Of a stretch of 64,000 nucleotides of DNA, positions 34,620 to 48,239 are shown in pieces. The notes under the pieces are model-generated. The model saw only the letters and a list, made by a program, of their open reading frames with translations. It had not been told where the DNA came from and did not search any database. Every line of letters begins with the position of its first letter. The stretch's first letter is position 1. This DNA comes from Eumeta japonica (taxonomy: Eukaryota; Arthropoda; Insecta; Lepidoptera; Psychidae). The position numbers were made by a program, and so were the translations under genes. The stretch is taken from positions 1-64,000 of the forward strand of contig BGZK01000281.1 of the NCBI GenBank assembly GCA_005406025.1, in the 5' to 3' direction.

Positions 34620-37600
34620 CATTGTTTATGAGACTCCTCAATATTTTAATCATAAACTCTAGTAGTAAAAATAATCAATTCAAATTTATAAGTACACACA
34701 AGCATTGGTTTTGTATATTTAAGGATTTATTTCGAAATACATAAATATATATTTCCAACTACACGAGTTATATTCACATCCACATAATTAGGCATTAAAC
34801 GTGAAACGGCGTGAACTTGACCAATATTACGTCAGTCGAAACATAACGAGCGAGTGTTATCGTGTAAGACATAGACAGCCTTTGTTTAAATAATTTGCAC
34901 AATAATACAACGTGCCGGGTTAACTATTGAACGAACCATAGCCTAGCGAACAGTGACTTATAATTTATGCGTAAAAAAATAAAAATTGAAAACAGAATAC
35001 GAAATTGTTCCCCGTGAAGACATTATTAAACTAAATGACTTTAAAACTCGACGTAGAAGCTAAAAACAGAATTTCATATCACCAATTTTGCTGTTCATAA
35101 GCAAAGAATAAAAATAAAATGAGCAAAGTAAATAGTGAACTACTAAACCGGTACTTTTTATATTATATATATAATATATATAATAGTTTTATTGCTTAAA
35201 AATAATAAAAGTTAAGCGCGCGGTTCCGCCCTCGTACACATTTAATGAACTCCTATGTCTTTTGTATCGACCAACGACGTTTTATCCACCACGATCCCGA
35301 TGCCGGTTCTAATGTCGTTTCAATGTTTAAAGATGTATTGATAAGTAGTGAAAGAATGAAGTGATTTAAAACCACACAGACACAAAATTCTATAAATAAT
35401 TTCCTATTATTTATATTATCATATAAAGTTATCCGAATTGGAAGAACTTTGCACATAACTCAGCTTTTAGGCTGTGAATCGAAATTAAAGATGCTCTGTT
35501 TCTCAAGTAAGATCTCCAGCCACACAATTGTAAAAATCTCATCCAATTCTATGAGGTAGTTTTCGCTTGATATCTGAAAAAACAAACATACAAACAAAAT
35601 AATGGTTTAGCTTCTAATACTCTTATAAAGACCTTGAATATTAGTTTATCATAAATATAATATTTACAGAATATTTACAGTTTAATAACATACATACAAA
35701 ATATTGTATTGAGTTACTATCGATTGATATATACTTCAAAGACCATTTTGATCGGACAGTGTAGATAATTTTATAGTTTAGTCAAAGTTACCAAAATATT
35801 ATTAGAAATGAATAAAAATGTCTAATTCTACTTTTTTTATCTTGGAATATAAAAGAAAATAAAAGTACGATTATATTTAATTTAACGATAATATTTCAAA
35901 ATCAGATTAAATAATGCCATCTATGGCGTCTTTTAATCTGATTCAAATAACATATCTGTCAGATATGACTGCCATTTTAATAAATTGCTGTACACATTTA
36001 AATTCATTTTGGTATCTAAAAGAGTAGTGATGGTCAATAACAACTTATGTTATATAATTATCTATGGTTAGTACGTGAACACATTTAACAAGCATGTAGT
36101 GGAATCTACTTAAGTGTTTGGAATACAGAGACTCTTATATGGTTAGGATGTTACCCAAATGCTAATTCATTTTTTTCTTAATTTTCTTTATTTAACCATT
36201 GTCTACGATATAGAAATATTACTAAACGTATTGTTTCTCGAGTAAAGTTAAATATTTTCTATTGTATTACACTGTCTTTTTATACCATGCCATAATTGCA
36301 CTTCGATTTCGAAATAAATTCGTAACTCGGTATGAAATGAAATTATGCTTTTTAAGTTTTAATAATATTATACATTGAGAACTATTTTACTGTCCATATA
36401 TATTTTATTCTTAATTGTCATGACCATCAATTGACAAGGAATGAGTGACGATCTACTTGTTAGCGTGAAAGACGCAATACAGGAGATCCGAATTAGAATC
36501 TGCTGAAAACCACTAAACGCTTTCCCAACTCGCGCGCACGTCAAAAATATAAATTATCTATCACTTATTTCACTTACATATTTTAACGGTACAGTATAAC
36601 ATTTTGTAACACCTATATATTAGAAAAAATTATAAAAACTTTGAGATGTGTCAATTCCTAAGACACTTTGAGTCAGGATAGGGACAGCGGCTTGAAAGTG
36701 TCGATAACGAAAGGGCCTAGCGGGAGGAAGTAGAAGGACGTGTTGATTATTTTTCATTGTTAGGGAGAGGGCAAGTGCCCTCCTCTACCTTCCTTTAGAG
36801 GTCGTCCTTGCTGCAGCCTAATACCTTTTTCTAGAAATAATCTGCGCCAACCAATAGGGCTTATTGTGTGAAAATAAAATTATTAAGCTACAACAGTATA
36901 CAATTAGATATTTCTTTAGGAAGACGAGCCCTTATCGCCTTCTCAGATAAATAATCCCTACACTATACCCTTCTCTTATTTGTGGCCCTAATGTACGTCA
37001 GAAGTCAAAAGTTTCTTAAGTCTAACTCTAAAATAATTATTTTGTTTCTATTGTCTCACTGCTAAGGCATATCCTACCATAAACACTATACACTGGCCCA
37101 ATGCGAGCTTGGAACTACAAATAATAGTTGCCGCTAGTGCGATGGCAACATCCAGAAACGACAGCCCGAGGACAGAAACAACACCAGGGCACGAGCGAGA
37201 GATTCATTCACCAATTGTCATTTTTAACCACGGAACCACTACCGCCCACATCATGTAGTCACCTCATCTTCACAGAATCTTCTGTTTGCGATGACGCGCG
37301 CATAAGAAGATCGTTCCCTCCAACTCTTCTTCATACAACTAACGGGCGTATGCGATGTGTTGTTTCGTGTCACTTGAGTTTTTAAAGTTTTTCCTATGAT
37401 GCAGCGAAAACGACGGCTATTTATAGCGTAGTGGCTATCAGCCAAAAAACCAAAACTCGGTAAATAATTCACGGCAGACACAAGCATCCGACTTGTATCG
37501 AATCTCGTTTAAGCGTTAAAACTTTTTGTTGAGCAAACGTGCTCAGAATCGACTTGACGATGTATGCGTGAAACACGAGACGAAATCCACTAAAATCGAA

Positions 37601-39230
37601 AGAGTTAATTTTAAATTAATGGAATTGTATCATAACACTTTGACATTCATATAAGTACTTACCGAGAACTCACTCATTACTGTTTCGACATATACCTAGT
37701 TCGTACGCTTTTTTTTTATTTTGCTTGTTCATTGGCATTATATGAATATTTTTTTTCTTTGGTAGTTACATACTTTTATCCTATAGAATACCTAATCGAG
37801 TCTAGATTTTATGTCACCTATTTATTATTGAAAAAAAAATGTGAGTATGTTAAAAACTGCATGGCTACTAAATCTTACTTAGTAAATTTCTTATTATTTG
37901 TTCTATTTTTTTATTATATTAATCGAGGTTATATAGAAACAAAGACTCCTGTTTTCAGGAAGTGACTTCGACGATCCGTAGTATTGTTATAATATGATGT
38001 AAATAATGACATTCTTTTCGGTTGTTCTTTACAATGGTTCTTTAGCGTTTTTTATTTTTGTGTGTCGATGACCTGACTGACCCTGAGTATAGACGTTTTT
38101 AGATCGTCTTCCACAAGGTTCTAGATTTACGGAATAACCTGTTTGTTGACTATGTGTTTCGTTGGCGAATGTGGAAAAGTATCAGGTTATATTTTAGATC
38201 GACATTTATATACGCCGTTAAGCTAATGTTATAAAGTGTAGCATTATTTGAAACAATATATATTAGATCATTTAGATTGCATCCATGCTTAAAAATAAAT
38301 TTACTGTATTTAGGGTAATTTTATATTAAATTTGTTTAATACCTACTTGATTTGATTTAACTACAACATAAAAAATGATAAAATATTTTAACCTACGAAA
38401 ATTAATTACGTTACAATTGAATGATAAGTGTGTTTTATGTTAATGCATATCGTCATGGACTGGACTCTAGAAACAATTGTAAAGTAACTCGCGCGACACA
38501 ATTAAAACGGCTGCGCAGCACGGAGCAGATTGCAAGTACACCTGCGCACAAAAGTATTCAGAAATATATCAATTCTAGTACTTGGCTAGAGATGCTGAAT
38601 TCACATCACTAGCATATATATTCGCTCACATTAATATAACCAATGTAATGTTTTTTGTTTGCTCTTTGATATATCTGTTTTATTAATGTATTTTCCAACT
38701 ATATATTCCTCCAAAGTATATACAACAATTATATCTTTCAACTTAAGATCGATAAGGTTCAGGAATAAATATTGCGAGTATGATTTTGAATATATAATAA
38801 CTTTGCAAATTAAGTTTCACAAATTGTCACATACTGTATATTTAGCTACTTGATATATACGTTTAATATTGTTCTTCATTATATAACTCTAAGACTAAGT
38901 TAAAAACGTTTGCGACAAGCTGTAAATAAAAACAATACTGAGCATTTCAGTGATATAAAAATATATAAATTCTTACAGTTGCAATGTCTTATACTTTCGC
39001 TAACAATTACTCTAAATGTAAAATAACAAATCACATCCAGTTTCTATAATATTTTGTTTGACTATTGTCAACAATACCATTAGACTTCTAATAACTTAAA
39101 AACACGTGAATTCAAGACTACAGAGACGAATTATATTAAACGCTTACATCTCACAGCTTTGTGTCTGTAAACATAAGACTAAATACTTTTTAATGTCCAT
39201 TAGTTAACGACAACAGTAATGTCCAATGAA
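34620..39230. other. AT-rich stretch, no gene seen
   Basis: No supported gene or intact element. Visible structure: an AT palindrome at 35161-35184; a nested inverted repeat at 35900-35943 with 12-bp arms AATCAGATTAAA; a GC-richer tract at 36660-36830 containing GAGGGCAAGTGCCCTC; and a GC-richer tract at 37090-37380 with open frames on both strands but no recognisable domain. Confidence 0.5.
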
Positions 39231-39239
39231 AGCTTAAGG

Positions 39240-39430
39240 TTAACATTGGTTCGGGATCGAAACTGCGTGCGGAACCTGAATTGGGATCATGAGAACTAAT
39301 TAAGAAATAGTGTGCGTGTTTCAGTGTAAGAATATGCGTTCCTCTAGAATAACTTAATTGGAATTGAATTAAGCGTCAAACCGTTATTGGGATCGAAAGT
39401 GGGATCAGAATTGAGATCACAATTGATAAC
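39240..39430 (+). repeat. Degenerate GGGATCGAAA-type array (Helitron-associated)
   Basis: Units such as GGGATCGAAACTG, GGGATCATGAGAAC, GGGATCGAAAGTGGGATCAG and TTGAGATCAC recur at about 12-20-bp spacing. The same unit type precedes a CTAG terminus at 52332 and, inverted, follows one at 16419. It lies about 0.6 kb upstream of the AANAT start and has lost a recognisable terminus. Confidence 0.5.
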
Positions 39431-39837
39431 GCATTTGGTTAACGTGTACAATAGTTAAACGAATTTATTCCACATCTGCGCGTGCGGTGGCGTGAACCTA
39501 GTTGTTTATGAAATTTAATTATTAATTTAACCCTGTCTACTTTATATACTCGGCTATCTTGACTATATAGGTATCATTGTGATTCATTTAATAAATCGCT
39601 CGCTTGTAGAGAGAAAATTTAATTACAATAATTAGCAAATAAAGTAAATGATTATTTTAATTTTATAATAATTTAACGGGCCTTTTTTAAGTGTCTAGAA
39701 CCATTATAATATAAAATGTGCAGCCCTACACAATTAAAAACAACAAATTTAAATATTGAGTTAGTTGAAGGTTTTTATCACGAGGCACCTTGGCTATCTT
39801 TGACATTTTACCGTAAAATTATTTTCCCAACGCACGT

Positions 39838-40068
39838 CCACGCCCACTGCACTATGCGCTACACAGTTACGAGCTCTACGCTGGCGGGTACGCAACTCGC
39901 GTAGTCGGCGACTGTACCCCGGTTGCGGATATGAAAGGGACGCGAGCGCTGCGACTTCGCGCATTTATATACGCCCGTAGCGTATTTGGCAAGCATTTTG
40001 CTTCTCGGCCTCCCCTTAGCGGACTCGTGCTTTTTGAGAGTACTCCTCCCGTTCCCGTTCTCCCAAAG
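39838..40068 (+). promoter_or_regulatory. AANAT promoter and 5' untranslated region
   Basis: A TATA box (TTATATA, 39965-39971) lies in a GC-rich tract upstream of the first ATG. About 30 bases on, GCATTTTG (39993-40000) is a plausible initiator, giving a start site near 39995 and a 5' untranslated region of about 74 bases. Further up are a CCACGCCC box (39838-39845, Sp1/KLF-type) and GC-rich tandem-like sequence (GGGTACGCAACTCGCG, CCCCGGTTGCGG). The reading frame is open upstream to 39931, but that segment is promoter DNA by these signals. The TATA-to-ATG distances are what I see; the start site itself is inferred. Confidence 0.55.
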
Positions 40069-40149
40069 ATGGCCGTGGAAAGTGCTAGAATTGTCCGTAA
40101 GGAGCCGACGCGGTTCGTGCCTGAAGATGGAAGGCTCGACAAATACACG
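40069..40149 (+). CDS. Dat: Arylalkylamine N-acetyltransferase, coding exon 1
   Basis: First coding exon, 27 codons, beginning MAVESARIVRKEP and ending in ...GRLDKYT. The ATG at 40069 has a good insect context (CAAAGATGG) and lies about 74 bases below the predicted start site. The donor ACG/GTATTTTT at 40150 leaves the intron in phase 0. This N-terminal extension lies before the acetyltransferase fold and is variable in the family; Drosophila Dat likewise has isoforms that differ here. The join to the next exon is inferred from matching phase and from the continuity of the protein, across an intron of about 15 kb. Because of that distance the exon pairing is slightly less sure than the later joins. 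An alternative promoter inside intron 1, using the methionine at residue 46 in exon 2, cannot be excluded. Confidence 0.75.
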
Positions 40150-40161
40150 GTATTTTTTTAG

Positions 40162-42090
40162 CTGAAAATATTTTTAAATACGACATTCATAAAAATATAT
40201 GTAATTATTTTGGAATTTCAGTTTTTCTTAATCTATTTTTTCTTACTCTAATTAGATAATATTATAGACTTTATAAAATAAATCTATGTTCCGTTACGAT
40301 AATTAATAGCATTTTTTAGAATTGTATTTTTACATGTATTTTTATAATGATTGTGTTATATTATATTTTTGTTATGTTGCTAGAAATTGTATCATTACAC
40401 AAATTTAATGTTCATTTACTTAAAACTTACTTTTGTACAACAATATAAAATAGAAGATAATTTACTTAAAACATTGTATACACAATCACTTGACACGGTC
40501 ATTTATTTTATGTACATTTATTGTCGAATAAACATAAAACTGCCGACAATAATAATGGCTATAATTTAAAATGACATAATTAAGCGTTTCTGCATTCAAT
40601 TAATGCAATATTCATAGCACGATCATCTAATATTCAAAATGTGATTTCTTGTGAATACGATTTGTGCACGGATGCATCCCCTAGGAAAATACTTTGATTA
40701 TAAAACTCACTGAGCGTTTTGGAAGCTTTAGCTTTGGAAGGTTTACCTTGAATGTAACAATAGCAATCAGTCGACAGCAATAAAAGGTCAAAAGTTTGAC
40801 AAATAGGAGAATTATTACAGTTTTGTTTGAAGTTAAGACGTTATACGTTCAATGCCGTTGCAGGGATCAAAATCAATTTAGATGTATCCGACAATAGAAA
40901 CTGCCCTAAGTGTATATACAAATAGTTAAAATCTGCACTAATGAATACAATAGACGTTGATGATCAAAACCGACAGGAATTCCTTCGTCTTCAAATTCGC
41001 AACTTTAATAAATCGTCAAATATTTGTAAATTAATGATAAATTCAAGTTTTTCAAAAGAGAAACATTTTATATGAATAATCAAAATTCTAGAAATGAATG
41101 CAAAAATATTAAAATGACCAAGGTCTATAAGAAGTTCGAAAAGTATAACATGTCCTTTTTTAGCATTAAAAAAAAAGTTGCCGCTTTGCCTGTAATAAGA
41201 TTTTATATTGAGACAATTTCGTTAACTAGACAAATATTGTTTAGGATTTTCGTAATGAAATGAAATTTCAAAGGAAACCAAATGAAATCATAATAAATCA
41301 TAATAAAATGTATCTAATTGAACTGTATTACGCGCACTTTATTTGTACTTATGTTTATCTTCAAAATATTGATCATACACTTCCGAAATATAATTAATAA
41401 ATCAAATTTAACGGCATTGACAAACGAGACTTAGAAATATTTTTTTGTTGTGAAAATATATACATACATTTAAGGTTTAACTTTTGAAGTGTAACTACAA
41501 TATCAATTCCTCCAATTTATTCCCCAAATTCTGAAATATGAACTTTATGAATTGACATCACAATATCACTAATGGCCGCTCGCATCTTCATCTTCATCAT
41601 CATCGTCATCATCCAAGCTTATCACCACATATCCCAAAATTAATCTGTTTAAAATTTCATGAGGTCGATGGAAAATTTCATAAGTCATAAATTACTAATT
41701 TGGGTGATTTTTTATTAATACTTATATTGTTTTCATTGATTATTATTATTCACGCTTTTCAATTTTTTCATTAGAATACCGAGTTCAAAAGTATTCTATG
41801 TTCATCTCAGTAACAATAGACAATAAACATGTAAAAAAATTAATGAAACCGTCAAGAAGAAAATTCTGGGCTCGGTTTATAATGAACATTTAAAAACCCT
41901 TCATCAGGATCTCTGTAGGAAAAAGTGTTTTGTCTTTTTGTTTATCTGTTTGTCCGTCACTAATACTCGAATGCACTCGAGAATGGTTTTTTTTTAATGT
42001 GATTTTCATCGTTGGTCTGTGTCCATATCAGAGATTGCTTTTGAGCCGTGTATGCCATCACTTCAGGTCCTCAGCAACGAAGGACAAATA
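40162..42090. other. Intron 1, first part: no element identified
   Basis: AT-rich intronic sequence. A degenerate CATCATC trinucleotide run is present at about 41587-41612. Open frames (for example 40387-40569 and 41072-41263) are simple AT-rich sequence. Confidence 0.5.
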
Positions 42091-42094
42091 TTTT

Positions 42095-42650
42095 TAGGGT
42101 TCCGCACCACATAATACGGGATCCTTATAGGATCACTTTGTTGTTCGTCCGTCTGTCCGTATGTCAAGATCCTTTTTCTTGGGAACGTTGCAAGGGATGA
42201 AATTGGAATTAATACCAAATACTCGGGTCTACATTTAGGAGCTGTGAAAAAAGCAAACTTCTAAGTCAATGCAATCACCATACGGTCGTTTACGCTCCAT
42301 CGTTTCGGCCGCATATATTTTGACGCTCGCAAGGGTATTAAAACCTTTAGGGTGCTTCCCGTTGACCTAGAATCATGAAATTTGGCAAGAAGCGATGCCG
42401 TGTGGAATGAGTAAAGGAAAAAATCTAAAATTCGTAAATTTGTAGTTACACATCACAATAGAACTCTATTTGTTTTTGTGATGTAACTATAACACAATCG
42501 GAGACATTTACAACATAATCGGAAAGAAACGGGAAAAGTCTTCGAGATTCGATTCCTTTGATGACGAAACTATTAATATACCTACAAGTTTGTACAGAAC
42601 CCTCGGTGCGCGAGTACACCTAGCACTTGACCGGATTTTTTTTATGTCTA
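42095..42650 (+). mobile_element. GGTTCCG-family dispersed repeat, most complete copy
   Basis: The best copy of this non-coding family, in AANAT intron 1. It starts AGGGTTCCGCACCAC (42097), then GGGATCCTTATAGGATCAC (42118-42136, containing an inverted GGATCC/GGATCA pair), TTGTTCGTCCGTCTGTCCG, GGGTGCTTCCCGTTGACC then AGAATCATGAAATTTGGCA (42350-42388), TTTGTAGTTACACATCACA (42440), and ends CAGAACCCTCGGTGCGCGAG with CACTTGACCGGATTTTTTT (42595-42640). GGTTCCG at one end and GGAACCC at the other form short terminal inverted repeats. Copies or fragments are at 7560, 9480, 23525, 54640, 55590 and 62230. The 69-codon minus-strand frame at 42508-42717 is a by-product. Confidence 0.8.
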
Positions 42651-43140
42651 GGGGGTCGCAGAGGGTAGCCGCCGGAGGTCGTAAGAACAAACCTAAGAAG
42701 AATCCAAAAAAGTACATAATTAATATTGTATATTAAACCATTATAAAATAAAACAGTACGTGATATTTAAAAATATGTATCAAATAAATGTAAGATGTAC
42801 ATTAAATGTATCGTAAGAAAATTAGCAAATATAGAAACATTACTTATTTAAGACATACAAAATAATAAACAAGATAAATAAAACTTAAATGGTAGTTCAT
42901 TACAATCAGAATTAAATAAATAATGGTTTCCAAAAAAATAATAAATAATGACACGAAATATACGACTATAGATAACAACATATTTATCTATTTTTACAAA
43001 TAAAGCTCGATATCATATTTGTCCCTATCTTTACGTTCCTTTCAACAAATCGTGCAGAGGTTTATTAATCAAATAAAAATTTATAAAGTTGAAAAACGTC
43101 AAGTAATTGACAAAATTTATGTCCTAATTACAACAAATCC

Positions 43141-43187
43141 ATAATTTATAATATACAAACAGACTACGTTTGTATATTATAAATTAT
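43141..43187. repeat. Perfect hairpin, 20-bp arms
   Basis: ATAATTTATAATATACAAAC at 43141-43160 is matched exactly by its reverse complement at 43168-43187 across the 7-base loop AGACTAC. It lies in AANAT intron 1. Confidence 0.9.
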
Positions 43188-44470
43188 TTTTTTAATAAAC
43201 GAAGACTACATTTCTATGATTTGAATGATTCTTTTTTTTATGGAAACGCTTAGAAATAAATAAAAGGCATATTGATAAAAACAAATATTTATTCGCATTT
43301 AATTCTGAGAGCCTTAAGCTCTAAATAATGCCAACAGAATCGTGATCATACAATCGTGTCTCGCTATATCCGCTACGTCGCAAGATCTAGTTCCTAGAAA
43401 GATAAAGATATCGATCGTAGATCCGTCACTATCCAATTATAGTCGTATCAGGTCCGTTACGAAATAAAAACCATGCATACGTATAAATATAAAAAAAAAA
43501 CAAACATCTCACCTGTAATATTAGATCAAGGACTATTTTTTTTTCTGCCGACTGGTTTGGTGTCTTGTAAGACTATCGAGATCTTCTATCGTGAAGCGAT
43601 AGTCGTAAATTTAATTTGGAATTGAGCAAAAAGCTTAAAAGACTCAGAACTCTTAATAGTTTCGTCTGCTGCTCAATAAAAAAGAAATAATCGACGGAAT
43701 GTATTAAAAAATGGCACACGTAAAAAGTTCTTAGTTGAGGAGGTCGCTATGAAAAACGAAACGGACACAAAAACGGGTTTCCCATATAACATTCTATAAG
43801 AGTCAGGGCAATTATAAATTCAAAAATACAATTACGGTGCGATATGAAGTTAAAGGCCGTCGTGCTGCATTCGCATACGCATGCAGTAATAGTGCTTAGT
43901 CGTCTCTTACTGCTAACTTCACTTATTGCTAACTTCAATTACCGGCTTTGGTTGATGTGTACTGCACCGCACGGGGAACTAAGTATGCGACAATTCTTTA
44001 TAAAAATATTATCGAAAAAAGTTTCGCGAGTCGCTGTTTAACTAAACGCCTCGATTATCCGTAATAACGGACGATCAATACAAACTCAGAAATAAGAATC
44101 ACGAGACGTCGTTAGTATTGTTTCATTGAAGACAATGCAAACTATAAAATCTTTTAGTATGCAATGCCTATGTTCTAGATTAATTTACTGGGAAGTTGAA
44201 GCACTAGAAGACATGTCGACATAAAAAATTGCAAAAATATTATTTTTCGGTTTCTATAGTTTTCTATAATCGCCGGTATGAAGATGAGGACACGATTCAA
44301 ATCTCATTTGTCTAATTATTTTATTTACAGTTGAATTAAATGGATTGCCATTATCGTACTTATGTCGTATTTGATTTTTTATTTATATTCCGCCATGTAA
44401 ATTGTATAGATGTGATAATTTTAAATTTAGACTTTTTAAATTAAATATACATATATATTTCTTATCTTTC

Positions 44471-44491
44471 ATATATATATATATATATATA
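44471..44491. repeat. (AT)n microsatellite
   Basis: About ten AT units, directly visible. Confidence 0.9.
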
Positions 44492-47400
44492 ATGGAAATA
44501 TGAATTATGTATGAACTTTGAACTTCATTTGAAACATTAAAATTAATTTGATGTAATGAAAATAGATATAAGGCATCAATTTTGAAGTTTTAGGCTTTAC
44601 GCCTCATTTCTATTTTATTAGTTATTTCTATTTTATTGGTTATTGTTTCCTATTTTGTTGATTACTTAATTTCGTATCAACAGAATTATCAGCGGTGCCT
44701 TTCAAATAGAAGGCTAGAAGGAAACGCGTCAACTAATCACAGACGCATTTGTAGCGACATTCCATGGGCGCCGGTGATTCTTTCTTACATGATTATTCAG
44801 ACGCCCGTTTACCACATCCTATATAAACAAAAAACTTATAGGCTGTATCAGGGATGCAACCGTAGTTAGAGTAACATGAAACGTCTTGTGCGTTCTAGAG
44901 AATATACGATACAAGCACTAGTGCTTATACTCTACAGACCATGATATAGATAATCAAACAAATACATACACACGAATAATATTAATTAAACATTTTTTTA
45001 CCTATTTTATTCAAACGCGAGCTTATATTATCATTATAATATTGTAACACAAGCGTAAGTATTATAGTATGACAACCACTATAATGTCGTGCGCATCGTC
45101 AAAAGCGATCACTTTCGCTCGAATCGCTGTACTGCTGTGTAATCACTGAATAAATGCGCGATGGTAAATTTAGTTCCGAACGCGTCGTGCTCCGGAACAA
45201 CAGCGCCATTTACGTCAGCGTCATATGCACTACTAAATAATGGCTTCTATATAATAGGCACAATACTTCCAATGTAATAAGCGATTTTGTCTTAAAGTAT
45301 TACATTACTTGTAGTTTTTGCAAATGAAAAAAGGTGCACCATCAATGAAACTGGAAAGCTATTGTATGAGTTTATAAGAAACTTTATTGGTCTACGGAAT
45401 ATATAATCGGACGACACGGATGAAGTCGCGGGCGTTGTCAATGTTAATACAAACGGCTATTTTATTTATTTATATAAAGCACTTGCCGTTATCGGTTTAG
45501 CTGAATTCGTAGCATTTTCCAATTTTGAATAAAGATATGAGATCGCATATTTAAGAACACTAAAAAACAGGTAATCGGCAGAACAAGTTATGCTTAATGA
45601 TATAATTATAATGTCGATTGGCTTGTGCAGCGGCGGTGAGAGGCCTCGCTCACGATCAATATCAAGGCCCAAGTTCGATGCTCGCGCGCCGGCGCGCGGC
45701 ATGCATTACTGGCCGAAATGAAATTTAAAAGTTTCCGAACGTACCAAACCTTTTACATTACGGTAGAGCCCCTTTGAGAAATTAACAAATTTAGTGATAA
45801 TTTAATAGCAGTAGCCCCTGTAAGTAATTTCGCAATGGTTATTATATAAAAAATATAAAAATGTATTTTGATGTAATATTTTTATCTGAGTTCTATATTA
45901 TGTAAAGAATAAAAAGAAAAAGCTTATCCTGAAAGATAAAACATTTAAATCCTAAGCGAACAAAATTTTAGAAAAGACTAATTCCTAATTTCATCGTTGG
46001 AATATTAGTAGCACGAAATTCTAACTATTTAAAGTAAATTCCTGAAATAGTAAGTGCACTTTATTGCGATTTTTCTAATCCAGCTAAGGACGTCCAAAGT
46101 ATGACCCGGAAACAATTGACTTTCTCTCTTTATAATCTTCTAAAGGGGCAAAGGCGCATACGAGCCACCAGGCAGTACGCGATCACTGTAGCCCATGGTT
46201 GTCGGTTTTGTAAAAATTTAGTGGCATTTTTATAACCAAAAAGAGAAAATACGGCTACTTCTACGTCCGTGATTCTCCATCTGCGGCTATGTCCGTCTAC
46301 GTAGCGTGATTTTCAAAGCAAAAAGCGCCAATACATAAGTGTCACCCGTTATACACCGTGTAGTAAAATGTCTTATTCTTGATGCTGCTATTAAAATATA
46401 ACTATAGTTTACATAGTTCATGAACTGTATATAGACCATTCGATGAATACCCCTTAACAATAATTATAATTACACGTTTTTTATTACCCTTACTTAAAAT
46501 CGAAAGGTCGTAAATTATAGCGAAATCGCATACAATCAAAATTATTAGGCCATTGTTTCGAGACGGTTCTGCCTAAAAACGCCTAGATCGAGCACTCGCC
46601 ATATTAACTGGCGTTCGTGTGTTAATAACACAGACATAACACTGAATAAATTATATCATAAGAACACAAACAAAACCCGTTCTCCGTTTTTTTACTAGAA
46701 TCTGGTTATTCCAAAAAAATACACAAAAACTGTCAAGAGCTCGACGAGTCTGGCAAGCGATATTACGAATGTTTTATTGATCACAATGTCCAAAGAAAAA
46801 ACAATGTAAAGTTGATACGGATGCGAAGAGCTTGCATAACCGATCCAGCAATAATAATGTGATTGAAAATAAATAAAATGAACAAGTCAAGCGCAAACAC
46901 ATATCGCCTGCAGCGGGCTCTATACTCGATACATATCTTTGGTCAGATCTCTTCTCTTCTTTCAATGATAGAGTACTAAAATAAAATAAAATCGTCTGAG
47001 AGCATATTAGACCATGCTCAATGTAGAGTTTCGAAGCCGTTACTACAAAGAAATGCAATACGGATGAAAATACTACGTTGTCACACTTTTCGAAATAAGT
47101 ATAAGTATAAGTCACCTATAACTAGAGAAGCAAGTAGGTATGTCGATTATTACTCTTAAAATAATGTAAATTAAAGTGTACCAGCAAAACAACCATCTTC
47201 ATTGCATTTATGTCCTTTTTTTGAGAAGAACAGTTTTTTGGCAATAACTCAAAATTGAAATTATTTATTAAGTGTTAAAAGTAACACGCTTTTGTCGTTT
47301 TTAACATATTTTTGGAGATACGGTTTAAAGAATAAAGGTGAAGCACAATTTCTTTTACTCACAAAACGATTATTTATTAAAATATTTACTTAATCAAAAA

Positions 47401-47579
47401 AGTTGCTTCGAAACCTTAAAATATTTTTTGATTGAATTGTTGAAATATGTACCACGTGTTGATGTTTTATGAAAAAAGGTTTTTTCGTCTTGTTACATGT
47501 ATGGAGTACCCTACAAAATTTATTTAAATACTAAACTAAATAGCGGCTTATAGAAAACACACCAATTTTAACCAATATA

Positions 47580-47690
47580 CATCTAGTAGTTTTTGACACG
47601 CCTGTGAGATGCGGACGGACGGACGAACATGAAGAAACTCCAAGAGTTCAATCTTTGCCATTTTGGCTCGGAACTCTAAAAATAGATATC
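47580..47690 (-). mobile_element. GGCTCGGAACTCT-type repeat end
   Basis: GATGCGGACGGACGGACGAACATG, then AAACTCCAAGAGTTC and TTGCCATTTTGGCTCGGAACTCTAAAAA (given here in parts: CGGACGGACGGACG, CCATTTTGGCTCGG, AACTCTAAAAA), resembles the end of another common lepidopteran dispersed repeat, distinct from the GGTTCCG family because of the CCATTTTGGCT block. Boundaries are approximate. Confidence 0.45.
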
Positions 47691-48239
47691 TACCCTTTAA
47701 TTTTGATTGTGATAAAAAGTCATTGCCGGCAGACCGATAGGCAGACTATCGGATAGGTAAACAGACAGATGGAAGAATTGAAGAATAACGCTCCATTTCT
47801 CAATTTTAGGGTACGTAACGCTATGTCTGACTCTATTACTGCAATATAAAAGCTACTTGAAATACTAAATAGAGACCTGAAATAGAAGAATGTTTTACCT
47901 GATCCTATTACAAAAGCCAGGTATAAATAAAAAAATTTTGTATTCATATATTATCCTCATTGCTTAATTGAAATATAATTATAAAATACTTTTTACTAGT
48001 ATAGCAATAGCGTAATGATGTTTAGTTGTAGAAGCTAGGTCACCCAGACTCACGGTTGCCAAAATTCAAGTAATACAGTAGAACGATTTTCTTGACAATG
48101 GAGTGGTTGGGAGTACTGCGTAGTTTCAATATAAATTCAAATATAAATTATTTTTATTTCATATGTTATAAAATAACTTAAATATGTCATAATTTTTCTG
48201 TAAATTTACATTTTATCCTTCGTTCGGAGGGCAGTTTTA

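Larger units (their letters stand above)
42720..47480. other. Intron 1, middle part: mostly unique AT-rich DNA
   Basis: No exon with acceptable splice sites and AANAT-like content is visible. Notable are a 20-bp-arm hairpin (43141-43187), an (AT)n run (44471-44491) and a GC-richer tract at 45080-45220 (CGAACGCGTCGTGCTCCGG and neighbours). A second GC-richer tract at 45600-45715 includes CTCGCGCGCCGGCGCGCGGC. The last two could be regulatory. Confidence 0.45.

Noticed and set aside
39931..40068. Upstream extension of AANAT exon 1 to the ATG at 39931
   Set aside because: This segment contains the TATA box and initiator and is basic, GC-driven translation. The ATG at 40069 has a better context and lies below the predicted start site.
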